A stretch of DNA of 6,869 nt from Prevotellaceae bacterium (GTDB lineage Bacteria > Bacteroidota > Bacteroidia > Bacteroidales > Bacteroidaceae), in the NCBI GenBank assembly GCA_021204715.1, contig JAJPYW010000174.1, forward strand, positions 1 through 6,869. Reading direction: 5' to 3'. Position 1 is the stretch's first letter, and each line of letters starts with the position of its first letter. The position numbers were made by a program, and so were the translations under genes. The notes beneath the pieces were generated by a model. The model was not told where the DNA came from. It worked only from the letters and a program-made list of their open reading frames with translations, and ran no database searches. Of this stretch, positions 1 through 5,464 are shown piece by piece.

Positions 1-22
1 TATTTGTTGGTTTTGAGAAAAC

Positions 23-1375
23 TTAACTCATTTCGGCACGCAACATGTCAAGCCCTGCCCGCACGATGCGCTGCAACTCCATTTTGGAGGAGCAGACAAA
101 CTCGCACAAGGCAAAATCCTCGGGAGCCACCTCGTAAATGCCCAACGCCTCCATACGGTCTATGTCGCCCGCGATGATGGCCTTCACCAAGTATTCGGGA
201 TAGATGTCCATGGGGAACACGCGGTCGTATTCGTTGGACATAATCAAATGGCGCTCGCCGCCCTTGACGCGGGCATCCATCACATACTGCTTTTTACGGA
301 AGAGCCAGCTGGCGTAAGAGTGGTTGACGCTGAACTCGTTCAAGCGCGGCATTATCCAGCCTAACATCTCGTGGTTCTCGTCGCCTTCGGGGATAACCGT
401 CAACTGGCTGTCGAACGCGCCCAAATAGCCGTTGGCTGCAATCTGTTTCCCTGTCAAGGGATTGCCGCTGATGTAGCGCAGGTGCCTGCCGTCGGTTGTA
501 ACGTTTCCCTTGAACACGTTCGTGAGCAACGCGCCCACCTTGAGCTTGCAGTAGGCCGGTTTCAGCACTTCGCTGCCGGTCATGGCCACCGTGCGTGTCA
601 GGTCCACACGCCCCGTGTTCAAAAGCCTGCCTATGAAGAGCACCGCTTCGGGAGCGACGGTCCACACCGTCTCGCCCTTCACAATGGGGGCGATATGGTT
701 AATCTGCACGCCCACGTTGCCGGCCGGATGCGGGCCGTCAAAAACAGTCAGCGTCACCTGCTTGGCTTGCAACAATGCGGGCGATTGCTGCTTGACACTC
801 ACGCTCAAATAGGTCTTCGCCATCTTGGCCAAGGCGTTCAAGCCTGTCTGGAAATTGGTCTCCTCGCCTTTAAGGACGAACTCGAAATCGGGGGCAAGGG
901 GCTTGCTGTCGAAAGCGGAGATGAAAATGGCACGCGGTTCCTGCGTGGGATCGGCCACAATATCGTAAGGACGTTGACGGATGAAAGCGAACATACCGGC
1001 TTTCAGCAACAGTTCCTTCACCGCCTTGCCGTCCATTCGAGAGAGGTCGGCCTTGCCGAACTCCTCATAATCCTGTTCGGCGGCGGCTTCCACAACGATG
1101 TTCATCACCTTGCGGCGCGCGCCCCGTTCCACACTCGTCACAACGCCGCTCACGGGCGACACGACATTCAACTCCGGATGGTTCTTGTCCACAAACAAGG
1201 GCCCTCCGGCCATCACATACTCCTGTTCCTTCACCACTACTTTCGGAGTGATGCCTGTAAAGTCATCGGGAACCAACGAATAGAATCCCGGTTCCCCCAC
1301 AGGCAGATACTCTTTGGCAGCCGTGCCTTTCAGGTTGATGTCCAAGCCTTTGCGCAACTTAATTACATTTGCCAT
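23..1375 (-). CDS. nqrA: Na+-translocating NADH:quinone reductase subunit A (NqrA)
   Basis: NqrA is the cytoplasmic-face, quinone-interacting subunit of the six-subunit Na+-NQR complex, which couples NADH oxidation by quinone to sodium export. The 450-residue product has the usual family length, no membrane segment and no signal peptide. Family landmarks are the N-terminal KLRKGLDI/LKG segment, a barrel-sandwich stretch with GGPLFVDK (57-64), SPVSG (73-77) and RGARR (84-88), a central region ending in ISGNPLTGK, and a C-terminal CEFVCSSK segment. The ATG at 1373-1375 sits about 30 bases below a good promoter, and no credible upstream start exists. The stop is TAA. In other genomes nqrA leads nqrABCDEF; only 22 bases remain beyond the stop here, so nqrB is inferred and not seen. 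A strong terminator upstream separates it from the peptidase gene. Identity is close to certain from the full-length similarity. Confidence 0.96.
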   Translation of the reverse strand: MANVIKLRKGLDINLKGTAAKEYLPVGEPGFYSLVPDDFTGITPKVVVKEQEYVMAGGPLFVDKNHPELNVVSPVSGVVTSVERGARRKVMNIVVEAAAEQDYEEFGKADLSRMDGKAVKELLLKAGMFAFIRQRPYDIVADPTQEPRAIFISAFDSKPLAPDFEFVLKGEETNFQTGLNALAKMAKTYLSVSVKQQSPALLQAKQVTLTVFDGPHPAGNVGVQINHIAPIVKGETVWTVAPEAVLFIGRLLNTGRVDLTRTVAMTGSEVLKPAYCKLKVGALLTNVFKGNVTTDGRHLRYISGNPLTGKQIAANGYLGAFDSQLTVIPEGDENHEMLGWIMPRLNEFSVNHSYASWLFRKKQYVMDARVKGGERHLIMSNEYDRVFPMDIYPEYLVKAIIAGDIDRMEALGIYEVAPEDFALCEFVCSSKMELQRIVRAGLDMLRAEMS

Positions 1376-1410
1376 GTGCTTATATAAATAATGGTTTCTA
1401 TCTTTTGCCG

Positions 1411-1418
1411 CAAAATTA
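1411..1418 (-). promoter_or_regulatory. Promoter -7 box of nqrA
   Basis: On the minus strand this reads TAATTTTG, a full match to the Bacteroidetes -7 consensus TAnnTTTG. A weak -33 candidate TTTC lies 19 bases upstream (1438-1441), inside the stem of the preceding terminator. Transcription would begin near 1404, leaving a leader of roughly 30 bases before the nqrA ATG. A dyad with 6-bp arms (TTTTGC / GCAAAA, 1403-1415) overlaps the box and the expected start point. Confidence 0.6.
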
Positions 1419-1431
1419 GTGAATGAAGCGC

Positions 1432-1477
1432 AAAAAAGAAAGGAATTACGGATAAATTTCCGTAATTCCTTTCTTTT
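1432..1477 (-). terminator. Intrinsic terminator after the C1 peptidase gene
   Basis: A perfect 19-bp inverted repeat (arms 1434-1452 and 1459-1477, 6-base loop 1453-1458) is followed on the minus strand by a run of six T (1432-1437). It begins 30 bases past the peptidase stop, so it should end the argF'-peptidase transcript before nqrA. The outer four A:T pairs mean the U-run is partly within the stem. In the plus direction the stem is followed by only four T and no plus-strand gene precedes it, so a plus-strand role is unlikely. Confidence 0.87.
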
Positions 1478-1507
1478 AAACGAGCCGGCAAGACAAATGG
1501 CGCGGCT

Positions 1508-2908
1508 TCACTCTTCAGGACCGAACATCGGGTCCCAAGCGGGCAGGCTGACGGGTTCCTGCTTCAAAAGCTCCCTAATCTTGGCAGGGACATACTTGGA
1601 CTCCACCACCAAGCGGAACATATACTCGTCAAACCACTTGTCCGTCATAACCAAATGGCCTTGATAACCGCTCTTGGGCCCCCAACTGTTCTCCACCATC
1701 CATTTCACAGGCTTTCCGGCCCCGTCCAAATCCACCGCCATCAATGTCATGGCGTGGGAAGAGCCGCTGGAGAAAGTCTGTATGCGCTGCTTCTTGTCCA
1801 TGCCGAAAGTGGTGCCCATGAGCGAGGCGTAATCGTAGTTGTCCACGTCGAGCAGGCCACGTTCCGAATCCAAGAACTTGCCTACATCGCAGGAGAAATA
1901 CATCATGGTGCTGTCCCGGAGCGAGGCTATGGCCATCTCTTTTATATCCTCCACGGGCAAGTTCACGTAGGTCCAGTTTTTCCCGTCATAGCGGTGGCGG
2001 TCGTAAGCTATTTCGTAGGTCTTGTAATATTCACGGGTAGGGTCGTTCATAAGCATCACGTAATCGGTCAAAAGCTGCTTGTCGCCATACTTCTCATAGA
2101 AACTCATGGGTGTGTGGTGTTCCGTGGCCACAGGGTTTCCCCGCTCGTCCTTGCACACATAGTCGAATTCCACGGGTGGCACTCCCAAGTTGAGCACCAA
2201 CATGCGGTACACGGTAGCCAGCATGGCAGTTTTCTCTTTCTCCAACGCGGCTTCCCCGCTGCCGGCGGCCACCATGTCGCGCAGTTGCAGCCCGAACTCT
2301 TTCAGCTTCAACGAAAGCAGTTCCGCCATGCGGCCGGTATGCTCGCTGCTGTTCGTCTCAGGCATGGCCTCGACGGGTACCAAGCCATATTTGGAGACGA
2401 TGTCGGCCACTCCCGTAAAGGTGCCGCCGTCGCTGATGGGGTTGCGGAAGAGCCACTTCACGGTTTCATCGTCCATGGGAGTAGAGGCCGTGTCGATGAT
2501 GCCCTGCAAGAAAAGGTTCGCCTTCTCCAATTGGTCCCAGAAAAAGGTGTAGTTCTGCGAGAACTCGAAAGAGGGGAACCCGTACTTGGCCAGCACTTTG
2601 GCACGCATCACGTTCAAGCCGGTAAAGAGCCAGCAACGTCCCGAAGATTTTTGGTCGGTGATGCCCTTGGATTCCACCCGGATGGAGAAGTGCGTGTCCA
2701 TGGCCTTGCGGTTGTCTTGGTTGACCGACAATTCACGCAGGTCGTTGCCTGCGATGGCATTGCGCAAGGCCTTGTCGGCGGCCGTTCCTTGATAACCTTG
2801 CTTGATCTGCTCAAGCATGTCGGGGCTGATGCCCCCTTTCCCCACCTGCGCCTGCACCTGAAGCATCGAGGCGGCCAGCAGCGTGACGATTAAAAGTTGT
2901 CTTCTCAT
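1508..2908 (-). CDS. C1B-family aminopeptidase (bleomycin hydrolase / PepC type), probably exported
   Basis: This is a 466-residue cysteine peptidase of the papain-fold bleomycin hydrolase/aminopeptidase C family, expected to remove N-terminal residues from peptides. The active site is visible: oxyanion Gln86 and catalytic Cys92 in DQKSSGRCWLF, His385 in SSHAM and Asn407 in VENSWG. The C-terminus carries LPAWDPM, the family tail that reaches into the active-site chamber, followed here by a short acidic FGPEE. Residues 1-21 look like a Sec signal peptide: basic MRRQ, a hydrophobic stretch, and a likely cleavage site after VQA or VQAQ. There is no lipobox cysteine. Many homologues are cytosolic, so a periplasmic location is inferred from this leader. 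The ATG is two bases past the argF' stop and has a GGAGGA ribosome site inside the end of argF', which points to coupled translation. The gene ends at a strong terminator. Confidence 0.91.
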   Translation of the reverse strand: MRRQLLIVTLLAASMLQVQAQVGKGGISPDMLEQIKQGYQGTAADKALRNAIAGNDLRELSVNQDNRKAMDTHFSIRVESKGITDQKSSGRCWLFTGLNVMRAKVLAKYGFPSFEFSQNYTFFWDQLEKANLFLQGIIDTASTPMDDETVKWLFRNPISDGGTFTGVADIVSKYGLVPVEAMPETNSSEHTGRMAELLSLKLKEFGLQLRDMVAAGSGEAALEKEKTAMLATVYRMLVLNLGVPPVEFDYVCKDERGNPVATEHHTPMSFYEKYGDKQLLTDYVMLMNDPTREYYKTYEIAYDRHRYDGKNWTYVNLPVEDIKEMAIASLRDSTMMYFSCDVGKFLDSERGLLDVDNYDYASLMGTTFGMDKKQRIQTFSSGSSHAMTLMAVDLDGAGKPVKWMVENSWGPKSGYQGHLVMTDKWFDEYMFRLVVESKYVPAKIRELLKQEPVSLPAWDPMFGPEE

Positions 2909-2910
2909 AT

Positions 2911-3873
2911 TTATAAATCCTCCAATATTCTTTTAAGTACAAGTGTGGCCGAAATCTCCCGGTTGGCGGCTTCGGGAATAACGAGCGAGGTGGGCGCTTC
3001 TATCACATCGTCCGTCACAATCATGCCGCGCCGCACGGGCAGGCAGTGCATGAAGAAAGCGTTGTTCGTCCACGACATGTGCCCGCTGTCCACACACCAA
3101 CGCATGTCCTTGCTCAGCACGCGGCCGTAATCGGCCGGATTGGTCACGCCCGGGCACGACCAGTTCTTGGCATAGATGAAGTCGGCGCCCTCGAATGCCT
3201 TCCGCTGGTCGTACTCCACCCTCGCGCCCCGCACGAACTTGGGGTCAAGTTCATAGCCCTCGGGCTGGGTGATGACGAAATCCACATCGGCCTCGTTCAT
3301 GAAGTCGGCAAAAGAGTTGGGCACAGCTTGCGGCAAGGCACGGGGATGGGGTGCCCACGTGAGCACCACCTTGGGACGCTTTGCCCGTTTATACTCTTCA
3401 ATCGTGATGAGGTCGGCAAACGCCTGCAGCGGATGGCAAGTGGCGGCTTCCATCGAGAAGACCGGCCGGCCCGAATATTGCACGAACTGGTTCAATATCT
3501 TCTCCGTATAATCCTCCTCTCGGTTCTCGAAACGGGCGAAAGAACGCACCCCTATCATGTCACAGTAACACCCCATTACCGGAATGGCCTCCAACAGGTG
3601 CTCGCTTTTGTCGCCGTCCATTACCACGCCCCGTTCCGTCTCCAACTTCCAGGCACCTTGGTTCACGTCCAACACAATCACGTCCATGCCCAAGTTGCGT
3701 GCCGCCTTCTGCGTGCTCAAGCGGGTGCGCAAGCTGTTGTTGAAGAAGATGAGCAGGCAGGTCTTGTGCCGGCCCAAAGCCTCGTATTTGTAACGGTCCT
3801 TCTTGATTTCAAAGGCTTCCTTCAGGGCTTCGTCCAAGTTGCCCAAATCGAATACATTCGTATAAGTTCTCAT
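2911..3873 (-). CDS. argF': N-succinylornithine carbamoyltransferase (SOTCase)
   Basis: This enzyme transfers the carbamoyl group from carbamoyl phosphate to N2-succinyl-L-ornithine, giving N-succinylcitrulline in the succinylated arginine pathway of Bacteroides. The 320-residue product matches the known Bacteroides fragilis enzyme over its whole length as I recall it. Carbamoyl-phosphate-binding SLRTR (47-51) and HPLQ (147-150) are present, as are NQGAWKLE (71-78), DGDKSEHLL (86-94), YAKNW (234-238) and HCLPVRR (276-282). Position 90, which sets acetyl- versus succinylornithine preference, is Ser (codon AGC, 3604-3606); a Glu would mean the acetyl enzyme. The ATG at 3871-3873 is chosen because an upstream in-frame TTG at 3924 falls inside the -7 box. 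The gene has its own promoter and a leader of about 40 bases, and overlaps the ribosome site of the peptidase that follows. Ordinary ornithine carbamoyltransferase is unlikely given these motifs. Confidence 0.93.
   Translation of the reverse strand: MRTYTNVFDLGNLDEALKEAFEIKKDRYKYEALGRHKTCLLIFFNNSLRTRLSTQKAARNLGMDVIVLDVNQGAWKLETERGVVMDGDKSEHLLEAIPVMGCYCDMIGVRSFARFENREEDYTEKILNQFVQYSGRPVFSMEAATCHPLQAFADLITIEEYKRAKRPKVVLTWAPHPRALPQAVPNSFADFMNEADVDFVITQPEGYELDPKFVRGARVEYDQRKAFEGADFIYAKNWSCPGVTNPADYGRVLSKDMRWCVDSGHMSWTNNAFFMHCLPVRRGMIVTDDVIEAPTSLVIPEAANREISATLVLKRILEDL
2918..2923 (-). promoter_or_regulatory. Shine-Dalgarno of the C1 peptidase, inside argF'
   Basis: The minus strand reads GGAGGA, nine bases before the peptidase ATG, overlapping the last sense codons of argF'. 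Strong Shine-Dalgarno sites are uncommon in Bacteroidetes. It fixes the peptidase start at 2908 and ties its translation to that of argF'. Confidence 0.7.
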
Positions 3874-3897
3874 AAGCTTTTCTAAATTATCTTCCAA

Positions 3898-3910
3898 GAG
3901 GCGGCGCCTC
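3898..3910 (-). promoter_or_regulatory. Short hairpin in the argF' leader
   Basis: GAGGC and GCCTC arms with a 3-base loop form a GC-only stem near the 5' end of the expected argF' transcript, roughly 25 bases before the ATG. It could stabilise the mRNA or affect initiation. No partner structure or leader peptide was seen, so its role is open. Confidence 0.3.
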
Positions 3911-3921
3911 CCTTCTTCCTG

Positions 3922-3929
3922 CAAAAGTA
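3922..3929 (-). promoter_or_regulatory. Promoter -7 box of argF'-peptidase unit
   Basis: The minus strand reads TACTTTTG followed by C, a full match to the Bacteroidetes TAnnTTTG consensus. No clear TTTG -33 box is found at 18-21 bases upstream. The expected start near 3917 gives a leader of about 40 bases. Its presence suggests that argF' is transcribed separately from murI, although read-through from murI is not excluded because no strong terminator lies between them. Confidence 0.62.
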
Positions 3930-3991
3930 ACGCTTATTTTTAAGAATAACCACCTGATGGCACTCTTTTTGTGCCGCTACATGCTCTCTTC

Positions 3992-4849
3992 CTACAACTC
4001 TATCCTTTGTGCCGAAAGCGGCCTGCTCAAGAAGATGGAAGCCGACTCGACGAACTTCTCTGAAGCCTCGGTGGTATAATAATGGCAAGAGGCGCCCTTG
4101 GTGCACCGCGTGTCCATCTCGGGATGACGTGCCAAGTAATCTTTCAGACTGGCGGCCACCCACTCGCCTTGCGTCATTACGGTAACGCCCTGCGGCATGT
4201 ACCGGCATATCTTTGTCAGCAACAAAGGATAGTGGGTACACCCCAATATCACCGTGTCTATTTGCGGGTCTTTGGCAAACAGGCGGTCTATATATTGCCG
4301 CACGAAGTAATCGGCGCCGTCGTTGCCCGCCTCGCCGTTCTCCACCAACGGCACCCACATGGGGCAAGCCTCGCCGCTCACCTTGATGTCGGGAAAGAGC
4401 TTGTGTACTTCTAATAAATAAGAATCTGATTTGATGGTACCCGCCGTGGCCAATATGCCGATGTGCCGCGTATGGGTAATGCGGCCTACACACTCCACCG
4501 TGGGACGGATAACGCCCAACACACGCCTACGGGCATCCCACCGCGGCAAGTCGTTCATCTGGATGGTGCGCAACGCCTTGGCCGAGGCGGTGTTGCAGGC
4601 CAAGATGACCAAGTGGCAGCCCATGCTGAAAAGCTTGAATACCGCCTGCCGGGTAAACTCGTAAACCACCTCGAAAGAACGGGCACCGTAAGGGGTGCGG
4701 GCGTTGTCGCCCAAATAGATGTAGTCATACTCGGGAAGAAGTCCCCTTATCTTGCTTAAAATCGTCAATCCGCCATAGCCGGAATCAAATATCCCCACAG
4801 GGCCGGGAGCGGCAGGCAGTCTCGTCGAATCTTCCAATGTACGGTTCAT
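3992..4849 (-). CDS. murI: Glutamate racemase (MurI)
   Basis: MurI converts L-glutamate to D-glutamate in the cytoplasm for peptidoglycan precursor synthesis, without a cofactor. The 285-residue product is close to the usual family length. It shows the N-terminal GIFDSGYGGLTIL with Asp22-Ser23, LGDNARTPYG (46-55), the first catalytic cysteine Cys85 in ACNTASA, and the second, Cys204, in GCTHYPLL, so both acid/base cysteines are intact. The ATG at 4847-4849 gives an N-terminal tail of about 17 residues before the conserved core. A GTG at 4939 in the same frame would overlap the upstream small ORF by 68 bases and is rejected. The gene lies 22 bases after that ORF, with no good promoter between them, so they are probably co-transcribed. 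No convincing terminator follows: only a 5-bp hairpin without a U-run. Confidence 0.96.
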   Translation of the reverse strand: MNRTLEDSTRLPAAPGPVGIFDSGYGGLTILSKIRGLLPEYDYIYLGDNARTPYGARSFEVVYEFTRQAVFKLFSMGCHLVILACNTASAKALRTIQMNDLPRWDARRRVLGVIRPTVECVGRITHTRHIGILATAGTIKSDSYLLEVHKLFPDIKVSGEACPMWVPLVENGEAGNDGADYFVRQYIDRLFAKDPQIDTVILGCTHYPLLLTKICRYMPQGVTVMTQGEWVAASLKDYLARHPEMDTRCTKGASCHYYTTEASEKFVESASIFLSRPLSAQRIEL

Positions 4850-4871
4850 GCAGTATAATGGTTTATGATTA

Positions 4872-5138
4872 CTAAAAATAAAGTTTACGGGTTGAATAGT
4901 CGTCTCCCTGCCACACGTCGGCACAATCCTCTTTGTCACGCCCGCGTTGCAAGCGGGGTTTCCTTTCTATGTTCAACTCCCGGTTCTTGAAGGCGGCTGT
5001 ACGTATTTCTTTGCGGCTGTTGTCCGTCATGTCGAAAAGATAGTGGTGCTGCACGGGCGACTCCGCCTCGCCGGGCATCTGGTATTTATAGGTTTCAAGC
5101 GTGGGACGCGGCTGCGCCAGACAAACAAATCTCTTCAT
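4872..5138 (-). CDS. Hypothetical protein of 88 residues upstream of murI
   Basis: I do not recognise this protein. It starts MKRFVCLAQPRPTL and is strongly charged, with a basic/acidic stretch from about residue 43 to 72 (NSRKEIR, NIERKPRLQRGRDKED) and an aromatic C-terminus (KLYF). There is no signal peptide, membrane segment or cysteine motif that would suggest a function. Support for it being real comes from context: an AAGGAG Shine-Dalgarno seven bases before the ATG, a promoter about 80 bases upstream, and a stop 22 bases before murI. The same frame stays open upstream to a TTG at 5228, but that would read through the promoter start region. A chance ORF in a leader for murI remains possible. 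Confidence 0.55.
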   Translation of the reverse strand: MKRFVCLAQPRPTLETYKYQMPGEAESPVQHHYLFDMTDNSRKEIRTAAFKNRELNIERKPRLQRGRDKEDCADVWQGDDYSTRKLYF

Positions 5139-5145
5139 AATCCTA

Positions 5146-5151
5146 CTCCTT
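5146..5151 (-). promoter_or_regulatory. Shine-Dalgarno of the 88-residue ORF
   Basis: The minus strand reads AAGGAG, seven bases before the ATG at 5138. Such a canonical site is unusual in Bacteroidetes and is the main reason to start the ORF here and not at the upstream TTG. Confidence 0.6.
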
Positions 5152-5189
5152 ATTATATAATGTAGTCCGTATATGTGCGATAAAGACCA

Positions 5190-5229
5190 TTTGGACAAAT
5201 ACCGTTGCATCTCATTCGCCGTGTCCAAA
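5190..5229 (-). repeat. Inverted repeat at the 5' end of the small ORF-murI transcript
   Basis: TTTGGACA (5190-5197) and TGTCCAAA (5222-5229) are perfect 8-base inverted arms separated by 24 bases. The upper arm overlaps the -7 box. The lower arm also forms a compact dyad, ATTTG-GA-CAAAT (5189-5200). It could be an operator pair, or a leader stem if transcription starts inside or before the upper arm. Confidence 0.45.
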
Positions 5230-5255
5230 AATACAGAGATTTATTGTATGGCAAA
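5226..5255 (-). promoter_or_regulatory. Promoter of the small ORF-murI unit
   Basis: The minus strand has TTTG (5252-5255), an 18-base spacer and TATTTTTG (5226-5233), matching the Bacteroidetes -33 (TTTG) and -7 (TAnnTTTG) elements. This is the best-formed promoter in the window. Transcription should start near 5220, about 80 bases before the ATG of the 88-residue ORF. Confidence 0.65.
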
Positions 5256-5277
5256 CGTTTTTTGCAAAGAATTTGCA
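5251..5277. promoter_or_regulatory. Overlapping GCAAA/TTTGC dyads, candidate operator
   Basis: Four half-sites alternate here: GCAAA (5251-5255), TTTGC (5261-5265), GCAAA (5264-5268) and TTTGC (5272-5276). They include a perfect dyad TGCAAA-GAA-TTTGCA (5263-5277) and the 8-base palindrome TTTGCAAA (5261-5268). The dyad lies just upstream of the -33 box of the small ORF-murI promoter, where a regulator could bind. The regulator is unknown. Confidence 0.4.
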
Positions 5278-5307
5278 CCCCGAAAGGAGAAATATAAAAA
5301 GCGGGAG

Positions 5308-5451
5308 GGTGTCATCTCCGTGAAGATGAAGGTGTCATCTCTGTGAAGATGAAGGTGTCATCTCTGTGAAGATGAGGGTGTCATCTCTGTGAAGATGAGG
5401 GTGTCATCTCTGCGGAGATGAGGGTGTCATCTCTGCGGAGATGAGGGTGTC
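5308..5451. repeat. Tandem array of six 23-base hairpin units plus a 6-base partial copy
   Basis: Units start at 5308, 5331, 5354, 5377, 5400 and 5423, with a partial seventh (GGTGTC) at 5446-5451. Every unit starts GGTGTCATCTC and ends AGATGA plus A or G. Internal dyads are TCATCTC / GAGATGA around a 4-base loop in units 5 and 6. In units 1-4 the innermost pair is C.A on the plus strand but U.G on the minus strand. There are no spacers between units, so this is not a CRISPR array. The 23-base period shifts frame and contains stops, so it is not coding. The array starts 13 bases past the transporter stop and is followed on the minus strand by a short T5 run (5296-5300). It may end or protect the transporter mRNA, bind a protein, or simply be a variable-number repeat. 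Confidence 0.96.
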
Positions 5452-5464
5452 CCCTGCCGCCCGG

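Noticed and set aside
371..1387. Long plus-strand open frame of 338 codons opposite nqrA
   Set aside because: It is the complement of a clear nqrA gene, has low-complexity His/Arg-rich translation and no recognisable domain; GC-rich genes often leave such antisense frames.
1383..1390. TATTTATA as an alternative -7 box for nqrA
   Set aside because: It is a partial match and would start transcription at the ATG itself; the TAATTTTG box at 1411-1418 fits the consensus fully.
1655..2893. Plus-strand open frame of 412 codons opposite the C1 peptidase
   Set aside because: The minus-strand peptidase has an intact catalytic triad, while this frame gives a His/Val-rich sequence with no domain or ribosome site.
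3046..3885. Plus-strand open frame of 279 codons opposite argF'
   Set aside because: It is antisense to a well-recognised enzyme, with no supporting motif or start signals.
2911..3924. 337-residue version of argF' starting at TTG 3924
   Set aside because: This codon is part of the TACTTTTG promoter box, so it would not be in the mRNA.
3959..3975. Hairpin GGCAC / GTGCC with a 7-base loop after murI as its terminator
   Set aside because: It has only 5 bp and no T-run follows on the minus strand, so it is too weak to call as an intrinsic terminator.
3882..4493. Minus-strand open frame of 203 codons overlapping the end of murI
   Set aside because: It overlaps murI in another frame, and its Arg/His-rich translation looks like a frame-shifted shadow; it also runs through the argF' promoter.
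4872..5228. 118-residue version of the small ORF starting at TTG 5228
   Set aside because: The start would lie in the -7 box and upstream of the expected transcription start; the ATG at 5138 has an AAGGAG site.
5308..5451. CRISPR array
   Set aside because: The units abut each other with no unique spacers, and no cas genes are present.
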